Origin: a virus
Virus record (IMG/VR): IMGVR_UViG_3300012201_000004
Coordinates: 1-57,186 of that record
Strand: one strand, 5' to 3'
DNA: 57,186 bases
Shown: in pieces, positions 50,305 to 56,845 of the stretch
Layout of the letters: the number at the start of each line of letters is the position of its first letter
Position numbering within the stretch: position 1 is the first letter of the stretch
Position numbers and translations under genes: made by a program
Notes under the pieces: generated by a model
Told to the model about the DNA's origin: nothing
What the model saw: only the letters and a program-made list of their open reading frames with translations
Database searches by the model: none

Positions 50305-50946
50305 ATGCTAGAAACGATCTACGAGGATGGGTATTTTGCCTATCATTGCCATGATGAGGACTGTCATACCGCGTTATGTGCACATATCAGTGATAGCGCG
50401 GTAGAGCACCTCCACATGCCACAAGCGCCGGTACCGATGCGCCCGTTTGACCCTGAGCGCCCGTTGCTCTCATTGCGCGCCTCCCCGATGCAAGGCTCAG
50501 TCGTCGGTTTGCCTCCGTGTCCTCATTGCGGATCACGCATGTTCCTCAAGGCCGACTATTCGGTCAGAAACGTCATGAAGGAAAAGATGCTCCATACCTT
50601 CGTCTCGGATGGACGGGTGCGTGGCTATGCAATGGAGTTGCGCTATGCGAGGAGCTTCCGCCTGCTCAATATGCTCTATGACGTGGGCAAACTCAAAGCC
50701 CGTCCTTTGCTGCCTGTGCTTCCCTTCGACGCGATCAAGCAATCAGAGCTACGCGGATTGCCTCTCGATGTGGTAGACGCGTTCTGGCTCCCCTACGCGC
50801 TCTGTGGGCGGGTAATCGACTACGAGGGGATAGATCAGCATCTCATCGCTCTAGGGGGCGGTATGACGCCGCTCTTGCCGATAGGGACGGTGCTGGTGCA
50901 CGAGAAGATGCGGCATGGTGGGGAGTTGCCGCCACCATCTCACTAG
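50305..50946 (+). CDS. Cys/His-rich hypothetical protein, 213 aa
   Basis: ATG at 50305 after AAGGGA. YHCHDEDCHTALCAHI and PCPHCGSRMF indicate one or two zinc sites. The remainder is a mixed domain without recognisable motifs. Located between tail and lysis genes. Confidence 0.55.
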   Translation: MLETIYEDGYFAYHCHDEDCHTALCAHISDSAVEHLHMPQAPVPMRPFDPERPLLSLRASPMQGSVVGLPPCPHCGSRMFLKADYSVRNVMKEKMLHTFVSDGRVRGYAMELRYARSFRLLNMLYDVGKLKARPLLPVLPFDAIKQSELRGLPLDVVDAFWLPYALCGRVIDYEGIDQHLIALGGGMTPLLPIGTVLVHEKMRHGGELPPPSH

Positions 50947-50963
50947 ACAAAAGGAGAAAGAGT

Positions 50964-51152
50964 ATGTCACTTATTGTTCACGGATTCGGAATCGGGCTCA
51001 TTGACTTTACCTTTTTTCTCATATGCGGGTACTTTGCGTCGCAGAATTTCCGACCGCCTGAGTTCTGGCGTTGGGTGATCTTTGCGCTCTTTACGCTTGT
51101 AGCGTTCTTGTTCTTTCTCGCGTGGTTGGTTGATCTTGGCGGGCATCTCTGA
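50964..51152 (+). CDS. Small membrane protein, 62 aa
   Basis: AAAAGGAG before ATG. Two transmembrane helices (about 8-26 and 36-58). By its place before the lysis genes it could be a holin-like or antiholin-like protein, but the better holin candidate is 53676-54023. Confidence 0.55.
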   Translation: MSLIVHGFGIGLIDFTFFLICGYFASQNFRPPEFWRWVIFALFTLVAFLFFLAWLVDLGGHL

Positions 51153-51161
51153 GAGCATAGC

Positions 51162-51350
51162 CTAATCGTGCTTCTGCTCATCCATTCCAAATTCACGACG
51201 TATCAGGTTCTCGATAAATGCTGACCGTTGCTTTTCAGGGATACGCTGCTCTAATTCCTTGAGCGTATCAGGGTAAAGGGTCACATTGATACGCAACTTG
51301 CGATCAGGCTTTGAGGGGCGACCTGCACCCCTCGTCTCTCGTTGGTCCAT
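51162..51350 (-). CDS. Ribbon-helix-helix repressor, 62 aa
   Basis: KLRINVTLYPDTLKELEQRIP followed by QRSAFIENLIRREFG is a classical Arc/CopG ribbon-helix-helix. The basic N-terminus adds DNA contacts. It abuts the upstream gene stop (TAAATG), forming a two-gene leftward operon. Such RHH proteins often repress their own promoter. The perfect palindrome in that promoter (51776-51789) is the likely target. Confidence 0.8.
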   Translation of the reverse strand: MDQRETRGAGRPSKPDRKLRINVTLYPDTLKELEQRIPEKQRSAFIENLIRREFGMDEQKHD

Positions 51351-51728
51351 TTATGCTTCCTTACCGTATCGATCATTAAGGTAATGAGAAACATCAATCT
51401 GTGTTGGGCATGCAGTATGTAGCTCATGGATGAGTTGAATGATCTCACGGACCTTCATGCTCTCAAGGACATGCTCAACAGGGATATTGAGGCGAAGCGT
51501 CTCTTGAGACCATCGGACTGCATAGGCTGTCCATCCGTAGGTCACTGAGATACCTTCCTCGTCGTTATAACGGGCGTATCGCTCAATATCGAGCAGGACG
51601 TTCTTCATGCGCTCGCGCCCATCCATATTGTTGTATTTGCGTATAACATGCTGCAAGTAGAGTACTAACCTTTGAGTGAACTCTCCCTTACTTAGATGAC
51701 TGTTGTCTTCAATGATAGTAGTTGTCAT
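51351..51728 (-). CDS. Partner gene of RHH repressor, 125 aa
   Basis: ATG at 51728 has GGAGAG 9 bases ahead; the frame is open to 51815. Helical, with ERYARYNDEEGISVTYGWTAYAV and RLNIPVEHVLESM. It could be a toxin paired with the RHH antitoxin (the order toxin-antitoxin is less usual) or an unrelated early protein. No catalytic motif recognised. Confidence 0.6.
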   Translation of the reverse strand: MTTTIIEDNSHLSKGEFTQRLVLYLQHVIRKYNNMDGRERMKNVLLDIERYARYNDEEGISVTYGWTAYAVRWSQETLRLNIPVEHVLESMKVREIIQLIHELHTACPTQIDVSHYLNDRYGKEA

Positions 51729-51770
51729 GATCTCTCTCTCCTTCATTCGTGTGTTTTCTTCACTGTCTAT

Positions 51771-51799
51771 ATTATAGTGTGTACACACTGAATTGTCAA
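51771..51799 (-). promoter_or_regulatory. Perfect promoter with palindromic operator
   Basis: TTGACA (51799-51794), 17-bp spacer and TATAAT (51776-51771), both consensus. The spacer contains AGTGTGTACACACT (51776-51789), a perfect 14-bp palindrome touching the -10. It should be strong unless bound by a repressor. Confidence 0.85.
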
Positions 51800-51824
51800 G
51801 AGGTTTACAAGGCAATTTCCCATC

Positions 51825-51853
51825 TCGTCAAAAACCCGTCTACATGCTATACT
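51825..51853 (+). promoter_or_regulatory. Endolysin promoter TCGTCA-17-TATACT (extended -10)
   Basis: TCGTCA (51825-51830) and TGC-TATACT (51848-51853), spaced 17. The hairpin-T-run at 51864-51892 follows, then the AAAGGA of the endolysin. Confidence 0.55.
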
Positions 51854-51863
51854 CAGAGTGAGA

Positions 51864-51892
51864 GCCTGCGCGCCATGCGTCGGGCGTTTTTT
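51864..51892 (+). terminator. Attenuator-like terminator hairpin before endolysin
   Basis: GCCTG-CGC (51864-51871) pairs with GCG-(T)-CGGGC (51877-51885), then G and six T. It lies only about 10 bases into the transcript and before the endolysin ribosome site. Confidence 0.65.
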
Positions 51893-51914
51893 CTTGTTCA
51901 AAAGGACTCATTGT

Positions 51915-53588
51915 ATGGTTGATTATCCACAGGCAATCACCTATCTTGTCGATGCAAGCCGCGTCTTCGTGGGGGAAAATGATCACGCGGCGTTGGTCAT
52001 TCATGGCACGGGCGGGAGCGCCACGCAAACGGCACAACAGTTAGGTGATTACTTCCGTACCACGCCTCTAGAGACGTCATCGCATTATGGCGTAGATCGC
52101 GCCGGTATCATCTGTCAGTACGTTCTTGAGCGTGACGGGGCTGGTGGAAACTGCTGTACAGAAGCAGGACATGACACCTTCTGGGATCAGTTCGGCGGGG
52201 ATAATCTCAATAAACATACGCTCTCTATCGAATGCGAGAACGATACTGAGAACAGTCTCACGCTCTCATCTGCACAGCAACATGCACTTTTCCCACTCAT
52301 AGCGCATCTCTGCAAAAAATATAGTATTGCGCCCGACCACATCAAGTCGCATGCCTCTATTGCGCCTGTGACACGTGCGAGTTGTCCAGGAAAGAACTTC
52401 CCCTGGTCGGCATTGTGGGACTATTTGAAAGGAGTCACCAGTATGACAGAAGTATGCAGCGTGACCGACACGTCACAATTTTCCCCGAATAAATCGGTTG
52501 AAAAATGTGGATTTTTCTCAATCGCACTCTTGAAATATGCCGGACATCCTGGGCAAGCACCATCAGGCAATGCAAGCGAGATCACGGCATGGGCGGATAG
52601 TGAATACGTGAAGTACGATGGGCAAGATACGAGCAGTAACAGTTCAGGAATGACCGTCCCGATGGAGTATCAAGTCATCCAGGATGCAGGCTTGCACTAC
52701 CAGGGAATAGGCGCGACGGAAACTGGTTTCCACGTCGATCATCTCACCGCCGACTACATACGCGCGTGGCTTAAGGACGGCTATCCCGTCCTGCTGGCAG
52801 TTGCAGAGGATGCCGTCTTCGACGAAGATCTGGGAGCAAAACCATACAGTTGGAATACGGCAGGCTTGTACCACATCATCACCGCAACGGGCTATGATGG
52901 GAAGGTGCTGCTCTGTCATGATACCGCATCCATCGGAACTGATGGAGTGAGGCCAGGACCGCGCCGTTACGACGCACAGAGACTACAGAGCGGGCTTATC
53001 TCAGCTACGGCGGTTGTACTCCCGTGGCTCTCTCGTCCCGCCTCAGATTTCGATCCTACGCAACCTACTCCTCACACACAATCAGCACTACTAGGAGAGA
53101 CACCTATGGATATCAAAGACCCCGACTTTGCAGCAAGGTTCTTTCAGCAAGTCACTGATGGTGACTGGTACTGTCCTACGAAGCGACAGCATATCATTGG
53201 TGACATCCTCAAGTTCTACCGCAAGACCTGGGGTGCGGCGCGTTTACCGCTCTCCGCAGAGATGACGGACGTTGCTGGTATCAAGTGGCAGCATTGTGAA
53301 GCAGGCGTGATCATCTTTGACCCGTCTCACGTGCATGACCATCCCGCAGGCGATCCGTGCTACCTGGCACGGCTAGACGATCCGATGGTGCAACGGCTCT
53401 TCGCCAAACAGCAGATCGTCATCACAGGCAACGCAGGCACGGCGCTTGATGCACTGTTGGCAAACATCACCTTGCAGAAGCAAACATTGGAGCAAGTAGC
53501 AGGCGACCTGACGGCGTTGGAACATGGAACGGATGCAGCGGCGGTGACGGTGGCGAACATAAAAACGGCGCTCGCGGCGGGGAAATGA
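51915..53588 (+). CDS. Modular endolysin: amidase, C39-like peptidase, wall-binding tail, 557 aa
   Basis: ATG at 51915 with AAAGGA. Module 1 (1-175) is a PGRP/amidase_2 domain with zinc ligands His30 (VIHGT), His146 (SHASI) and Cys157 (SCPGK). Module 2 (177-395) resembles a papain-like C39 peptidase: Cys198 (EKCGFFS), His320 (YHIITATG) and a following Asp (CHDTA). Module 3 (398-557) may bind cell wall and ends in a coiled coil. It would cut amide and peptide bonds in murein. Strong internal ribosome sites precede ATG 52443 and ATG 53106, exactly at module borders. Confidence 0.85.
   Translation: MVDYPQAITYLVDASRVFVGENDHAALVIHGTGGSATQTAQQLGDYFRTTPLETSSHYGVDRAGIICQYVLERDGAGGNCCTEAGHDTFWDQFGGDNLNKHTLSIECENDTENSLTLSSAQQHALFPLIAHLCKKYSIAPDHIKSHASIAPVTRASCPGKNFPWSALWDYLKGVTSMTEVCSVTDTSQFSPNKSVEKCGFFSIALLKYAGHPGQAPSGNASEITAWADSEYVKYDGQDTSSNSSGMTVPMEYQVIQDAGLHYQGIGATETGFHVDHLTADYIRAWLKDGYPVLLAVAEDAVFDEDLGAKPYSWNTAGLYHIITATGYDGKVLLCHDTASIGTDGVRPGPRRYDAQRLQSGLISATAVVLPWLSRPASDFDPTQPTPHTQSALLGETPMDIKDPDFAARFFQQVTDGDWYCPTKRQHIIGDILKFYRKTWGAARLPLSAEMTDVAGIKWQHCEAGVIIFDPSHVHDHPAGDPCYLARLDDPMVQRLFAKQQIVITGNAGTALDALLANITLQKQTLEQVAGDLTALEHGTDAAAVTVANIKTALAAGK
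52428..52445 (+). promoter_or_regulatory. Internal ribosome site, endolysin module 2
   Basis: AAAGGAG at 52428-52434 lies 8 bases before the in-frame ATG at 52443 that opens the peptidase module. Free initiation here would yield a 381-aa peptidase plus wall-binding protein. Confidence 0.65.
53093..53108 (+). promoter_or_regulatory. Internal ribosome site, endolysin module 3
   Basis: AGGAGA at 53093-53098 lies 7 bases before the in-frame ATG at 53106. It would give a 160-aa wall-binding/coiled protein able to multimerise with the full-length lysin. Confidence 0.6.
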
Positions 53589-53675
53589 TGAGAATAGGCA
53601 AGAAAGATGCGAGCGATTAAGCGGAATCTTACCAGTGTTGGCACTGTTCCATAAAGTTTAGAAAGAGCAATCATT

Positions 53676-54023
53676 ATGGCCTTACCAACCATCCCAGGCG
53701 TACTCATCACCGCTGGCTCTGTCGTGATCGCCTATCTCGCCAGTTGGCTCAAATCAGACGGTCTACCACAGCGAACCAATGTCGTGATCGGGTGGATAGC
53801 GGTGATCATCCTCGCCGCTCTCACGCTCTGGCTCACGGGGAACTTCACCAGCAATATTGCTCAGGACCTCGTGTTGGTTGCAGTATCGGCGGGCGCGCTC
53901 TCGCAGCAACTCATCTCGCTGCTACAGACGGCACAGAAGACACCCTCGCCACTGTTGCCCCAGGTGCAACCTGCACAGGCGTACAAGCCTCTTGCAGCGG
54001 GGAGTGATCCGGCGGCAAAGTAG
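53676..54023 (+). CDS. Putative holin, 115 aa
   Basis: Hydrophobic segments at about 5-25, 37-54 and 60-82, with a Pro/Ala/Gln-rich hydrophilic C-terminus. It lies directly behind the endolysin, the usual place. It would permeabilise the membrane to time lysis. A ribosome site AGAAAGAG precedes the start. Confidence 0.65.
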   Translation: MALPTIPGVLITAGSVVIAYLASWLKSDGLPQRTNVVIGWIAVIILAALTLWLTGNFTSNIAQDLVLVAVSAGALSQQLISLLQTAQKTPSPLLPQVQPAQAYKPLAAGSDPAAK

Positions 54024-54049
54024 ACAGGAGCGGCGCGTTCTGCTATACT
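54021..54049 (+). promoter_or_regulatory. Promoter TAGACA-17-TATACT of small RNA
   Basis: TAGACA (54021-54026), 17-bp spacer and extended TGC-TATACT (54044-54049), overlapping the holin stop codon region. It points at the structured RNA that follows; no gene lies downstream on this strand. Confidence 0.7.
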
Positions 54050-54055
54050 AGCGGC

Positions 54056-54134
54056 GCAGACCAGCAGAGAGCCAGGGTCAGCACGGACAATACCATCACA
54101 TGTAGGGGTTTCACCGTGCCAGCCCTGGCTTTTT
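54056..54134 (+). ncRNA. Standalone small RNA with intrinsic terminator
   Basis: A roughly 80-base transcript is bounded by the promoter at 54021-54049 and a hairpin-T5 end. The long hairpin pairs AGCCAGGG (54070-54077) with CCCTGGCT (54123-54130) and GCACGG (54081-54086) with CCGTGC (54114-54119), with a 3x3 internal loop and a 27-base apical loop (54087-54113) containing TGTAGGGGTTT. No gene follows on this strand, so it is not a leader. Confidence 0.65.
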
Positions 54135-54141
54135 GCACATA

Positions 54142-54170
54142 AGACGGACCTGCCCCCACCAGGTCCGTCT
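54142..54170. repeat. 11-bp palindrome ACGGACCTG..CAGGTCCGT, copy 1
   Basis: AGACGGACCTG (54142-54152) and CAGGTCCGTCT (54160-54170) around a 7-base loop, without T-run. The same half-site occurs at 55104-55131. The two copies bracket the leftward gene 54221-55000. Confidence 0.7.
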
Positions 54171-54220
54171 CAATCCTCTCCTCTCTTTCTTATTCCATTT
54201 CTTGCGACGTAGAACGCTTG

Positions 54221-55000
54221 TCATACAGCCGATGCAGGCACGGGTGCTTCCCTCAACACTTCCAGAAGCTTCTCCGCCTGCCGCTTTGTGGCAGCGTCCC
54301 AGGCAGAGTCCCGGGCAGCGGCCCTGTCAGCGGGGCTGGCAGCGTCCCTGTCAGCGGCCCTGGAAGCGGTCCGGGCAGCGGCACTGGCCGCGTACCAGGC
54401 AGCGTCCCAAGCAGCGTCCCTGGAAGCGACACTGGAAGCGACACTGGAAGCGTCCCTGGCAGCAGCCCAGGCAGCGTCCCTGGCAGGGCCGCTTCCAGCG
54501 CCATTGGCAGCGTCACTGGCAGCGTCCCAGGCAGCGGCCCACTCTGAATCCGCCACCTCCCCACCATGCAGCAGCCGCTGATAGAGGCCCGCAACCAGCA
54601 CGATGACTTCTTTGCCTGCCTCGTCGGCAAAACGAATCACTCCATCTTGCGCGTCGATCAGGAGCCATACCAAGAAGCGCGGGATGATCCTCGAGAGATC
54701 AGCGCCAACCGGGATCGCCTCAAGGAAGGCGAGCGGGAACGCCTGGTAGTAGTCAATCGGCGTTTTCTCGAAGAGATGATCTTCGAGATATGCCACCTGG
54801 CGCGGGATGCCGAGCTCCGGCTCGAATTGCTCATGGATATTCTCGCCATCGGGGATCTCCAGAGTGCATGCGACACCGCATCCGGTACGCGTCCGGGGAT
54901 CCCAATAATGGCCGCGCACCAGCTCATCTGCGGCCATATGCGCCTTCATCTTTTCGATGTAAAAATCTTTGGTGGCTTGCTTGCCGTGAAATGCTTTCAT
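54221..55000 (-). CDS. Alanine-rich repeat protein, 259 aa
   Basis: Residues 1-150 are a globular domain (GHYWDPRTRTGCGVACTLE; a DQRxA-like region is absent). Residues about 152-245 are a repeat tract in which Trp, Ala, Ser, Arg and Asp recur (WAAAWDAASDAAN...), encoded by 12- to 24-bp repeats of GCGTCCC-type DNA. The tract should be a long amphipathic helix or coiled stack. AAAGGGAAAG before ATG. I know this kind of Ala-repeat tail from phage and host proteins but no function. Confidence 0.65.
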   Translation of the reverse strand: MKAFHGKQATKDFYIEKMKAHMAADELVRGHYWDPRTRTGCGVACTLEIPDGENIHEQFEPELGIPRQVAYLEDHLFEKTPIDYYQAFPLAFLEAIPVGADLSRIIPRFLVWLLIDAQDGVIRFADEAGKEVIVLVAGLYQRLLHGGEVADSEWAAAWDAASDAANGAGSGPARDAAWAAARDASSVASSVASRDAAWDAAWYAASAAARTASRAADRDAASPADRAAARDSAWDAATKRQAEKLLEVLREAPVPASAV

Positions 55001-55065
55001 GATGTCTTTCCCTTTCGTTTTGTTGTTTCCAATTTCTTGAGCGTTTCGTAATGTGCAGCGATGAC

Positions 55066-55089
55066 AAAAAGCGCCCGACCAGCGAGCGC
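55066..55089 (-). terminator. Leftward terminator
   Basis: Reading leftward, GCGCTCG (55089-55083) pairs with CGGGCGC (55077-55071), loop CTGGT, followed by five T (55070-55066). It ends the gene 55143-55346. Confidence 0.75.
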
Positions 55090-55103
55090 CTCTTGTTTGC
55101 GTG

Positions 55104-55131
55104 AACGGACCTGATGGGGATCAGGTCCGTT
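55104..55131. repeat. 11-bp palindrome ACGGACCTG..CAGGTCCGT, copy 2
   Basis: AACGGACCTGA (55104-55114) and TCAGGTCCGTT (55121-55131), 6-base loop. It shares the ACGGACCTG half-site with copy 1. Either a second terminator stem or an operator. Confidence 0.7.
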
Positions 55132-55142
55132 GTGGGCAGCCG

Positions 55143-55346
55143 CTATCCCCGCCCGAGATAGAGCGGCTCGCGCTTGTCGCGTCGTGGGACATCCCACCTA
55201 CTTTCAGCATAGAGCATCGCAGGGGCGCTTTCCCCATTAATACCCTGCGTATCCACGATAAGTACCATTTGCTGCTCAGCGAGGTACGCTGTAAGCTGTT
55301 CTTTATCCATGCTCTCAAAGGCCGCTTTAATCTCTTGATCGCTCAT
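55143..55346 (-). CDS. Hypothetical protein, 67 aa
   Basis: ATG at 55346 after AAAGGGA; longer frames to 55382 are less likely. Acidic helix (MSDQEIKAAFESMDKEQL) and a beta part with VLIVDTQGING. Function unknown. Driven by the promoter at 55442-55470. Confidence 0.55.
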   Translation of the reverse strand: MSDQEIKAAFESMDKEQLTAYLAEQQMVLIVDTQGINGESAPAMLYAESRWDVPRRDKREPLYLGRG

Positions 55347-55441
55347 GACTTCATTCCCTTTCATTTTGCCCGTCTCGGGCACTCTCGTTTGCTCTTCGCC
55401 AGTGCATCGGCACCGGCCTCACTTGTTTCTCGTCTATGAAT

Positions 55442-55470
55442 ACTGTACTACAGAAACGAATAGAAGTCAA
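55442..55470 (-). promoter_or_regulatory. Leftward promoter with TGTACTAC operator, copy 1
   Basis: TTGACT (55470-55465), 17-bp spacer and TACAGT (55447-55442). The plus-strand sequence over the -10, CTGTACTACAGAAACGAA, nearly repeats at the 56512-56540 promoter, and CTGTA/TACAG is palindromic. Confidence 0.7.
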
Positions 55471-55508
55471 GCCTTTTCTGACGAGTTTTGGCACTCTCAG
55501 AAAATTGG

Positions 55509-55790
55509 TTAGCAGATGATCGCACGTTCTTGCTCCTTCTCAATCTGATCGCAATATACCTCCCAGGCGGCATAGGCGATCTGTCGTGCCTTTTTTTCTA
55601 CTTTCTCATCTTCAGGGATGTAGCCTTCGTGCCATGCTATGGCATTGCGGAGGCGCTCTCTGTACCGCGTGTTCAGAGAGAGCGTAAGGGGCGTGCGCTC
55701 ATCTACCTTCTCTGCTTCCTCTTTGACCGCATTCTGATTGCCTTGTTGTGCACCACGCTTCCGCTTGTTGCTACCCTTTGTCGTTGTCAT
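55509..55790 (-). CDS. Hypothetical basic-acidic protein, 93 aa
   Basis: AAGGAGG lies about 10 bases before ATG 55790. The KRGAQQGNQNA motif near residue 12 is common at the N-termini of phage DNA-binding and homing proteins. A DUF-like helical rest (LSLNTRYRERLRNAIAWHEGY) resembles RHH-type antitoxin helices. Function unknown. Confidence 0.6.
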   Translation of the reverse strand: MTTTKGSNKRKRGAQQGNQNAVKEEAEKVDERTPLTLSLNTRYRERLRNAIAWHEGYIPEDEKVEKKARQIAYAAWEVYCDQIEKEQERAIIC

Positions 55791-55977
55791 GCTCTGCTTC
55801 CTCCTTCGGTTCGTCAACGATCTCCCACGCCTCCGAGAACTCTCTCTCCGCAAACATCTCAGCAAGCCCGCTAATCTGCTTGAGGCGTAGCACCTCATCA
55901 GGGTCCATCCCCAACTCGTGGGAAATCTTCGCATCTGTCCAGTTGCGACGGGATAACTCCTGCACGATCTCCGACAT
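55771..55977 (-). pseudogene. ParB-type C-terminal fragment, 68 aa
   Basis: The segment MSEIVQELSRRNWTDAKISHELGMDPDEVLRLKQ plus KQISGLAEMF and EFSEAWE (given here in overlapping parts under 40 residues in total) resembles the HTH part that follows the nuclease domain in ParB-like phage proteins. The same frame reads RGKHQVQA just upstream and is then cut by TAA at about 56013. The N-terminal domain is missing, so I read it as a remnant, although the ATG at 55977 could still make a short HTH protein. Confidence 0.45.
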
Positions 55978-55979
55978 GG

Positions 55980-56231
55980 CCTGTACTTGATGCTTCCCAC
56001 GCGCGCGATCTTATAGCGTAGATAGCACGGCTCACCTTCGATCTGATAGAACCGTCGCACGATCTCACGCGCCTGCTGCTCTGAGGCAAGCGGGACAGAC
56101 CATGCCTGAAGGTCAGGCTTCCATCGTCGGCCAGGGATGCCCCGTATCTCTGCAACGAGCCTTGGATGATACGGGGCGCGAATAAAGAGGCCACCTTGCA
56201 TTCTGACGACCTCTGCTAGTGGCTGCTGCAT
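55980..56231 (-). CDS. HARP-like domain protein (partial frame)
   Basis: The first 75 residues (GGLFIRAPYHPRLVAEI; IPGRRWKPDLQAWSVP) match the HARP/SMARCAL1-type accessory domain often linked to phage helicases. The open frame continues to 55509 only as a shadow of the two genes below. I therefore limit the supported part to this segment; its true end is unclear and a frameshift with the ParB fragment is possible. Confidence 0.5.
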
Positions 56232-56232
56232 A

Positions 56233-56481
56233 TTACCTCACGATCCTGACCAGAGAATGCTTTGGCTCTGGATCGAGATAGCGATAATCGAAATCAGCGA
56301 AGTAGTCGATACCCAGGCCATCATCATGACCTCGGAGCTTGATCCACTGGCATTCTCCGAAACGGTTCTGAATATGGCATTCAACGATGCCATATTCCCA
56401 ATGACCAGGGAATGCCTCATTCTCAAAACGGACCTTCGCACCGATCGGAAAAATCTCTTCGTAGTTGGGTTCTTTCTCCAT
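56233..56481 (-). CDS. Hypothetical small beta-rich protein, 82 aa
   Basis: ATG at 56481 with AAGGAG. IGAKVRFENEAFPGHWEYGIV then QWIKLRGHDDG suggests an SH3/KOW-like barrel. Function unknown. Its promoter is at 56512-56540. Confidence 0.6.
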   Translation of the reverse strand: MEKEPNYEEIFPIGAKVRFENEAFPGHWEYGIVECHIQNRFGECQWIKLRGHDDGLGIDYFADFDYRYLDPEPKHSLVRIVR

Positions 56482-56500
56482 CACTCTCTCCTTCGTTTCT

Positions 56501-56540
56501 GTACTACACACAGTGTACTACGAAAACGAAACGATGTCAA
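56501..56540 (-). promoter_or_regulatory. Leftward promoter with TGTACTAC operator, copy 2
   Basis: TTGACA (56540-56535), 17-bp spacer and TACACT (56517-56512). GTACTAC occurs at 56501-56507 and 56515-56521 and TACAC/GTGTA is palindromic. The bases TGTACTACGAAAACGAA match copy 1 at 55444-55460 closely. The upstream CACTCTC..GAAAA region is also shared. Confidence 0.7.
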
Positions 56541-56541
56541 G

Positions 56542-56811
56542 GGGTTTGAGGCGAACTTGGAGCACTCTCGAAAAACTGGTAGACATTCACCGATACTCAC
56601 GTTACAATGACACGGCTCAATCTACGCATGTAGAGAGAGCGAGAGGCTGGCGCGGGTTTTGTTGGTTATGTTCCACAGTTGAAATATCATTCAATGAACA
56701 GACCTGGGATGTTTACAAAATTGTCACCCCGCGCCGGTCTTTTTTGCGCGAGATGCGAGAGCCAGCGTTGGAAGAGCAACGCTGGCTGGTGAGGAGGAGA
56801 GATGTCATGAA
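56542..56811 (+). other. Noncoding interval with rightward promoter and hairpin
   Basis: No gene is supported. TAGACA (56580-56585), 17-bp spacer and TACAAT (56603-56608) form a rightward promoter. An 11-bp perfect inverted repeat AGCCAGCGTTG/CAACGCTGGCT lies at 56760-56787. A transcript would run antisense into the TnpB right end. It may hold another small RNA. Confidence 0.45.
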
Positions 56812-56832
56812 CCCCCGGCTGAAGCCTGGGGG
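56812..56832 (-). repeat. IS605-type right-end hairpin of TnpB element
   Basis: CCCCC-GGCT-GA-AGCC-T-GGGGG, 13 bp beyond the TnpB stop. In such elements the 3' part of tnpB and this hairpin belong to the omega-RNA scaffold, and the bases after the hairpin (from about 56805 leftward, ACATCTCTCC...) would be the guide. Confidence 0.65.
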
Positions 56833-56845
56833 CTTGCAGTCATCT

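Noticed and set aside
54997-55197. Leftward open frame of 66 codons
   Set aside because: It contains a terminator and a palindrome and overlaps the better gene 55143-55346; no ribosome site.
55509-56231. A single 240-aa leftward protein
   Set aside because: Its middle is the out-of-frame shadow of the ParB fragment, and the 93-aa gene at its end has its own strong ribosome site.
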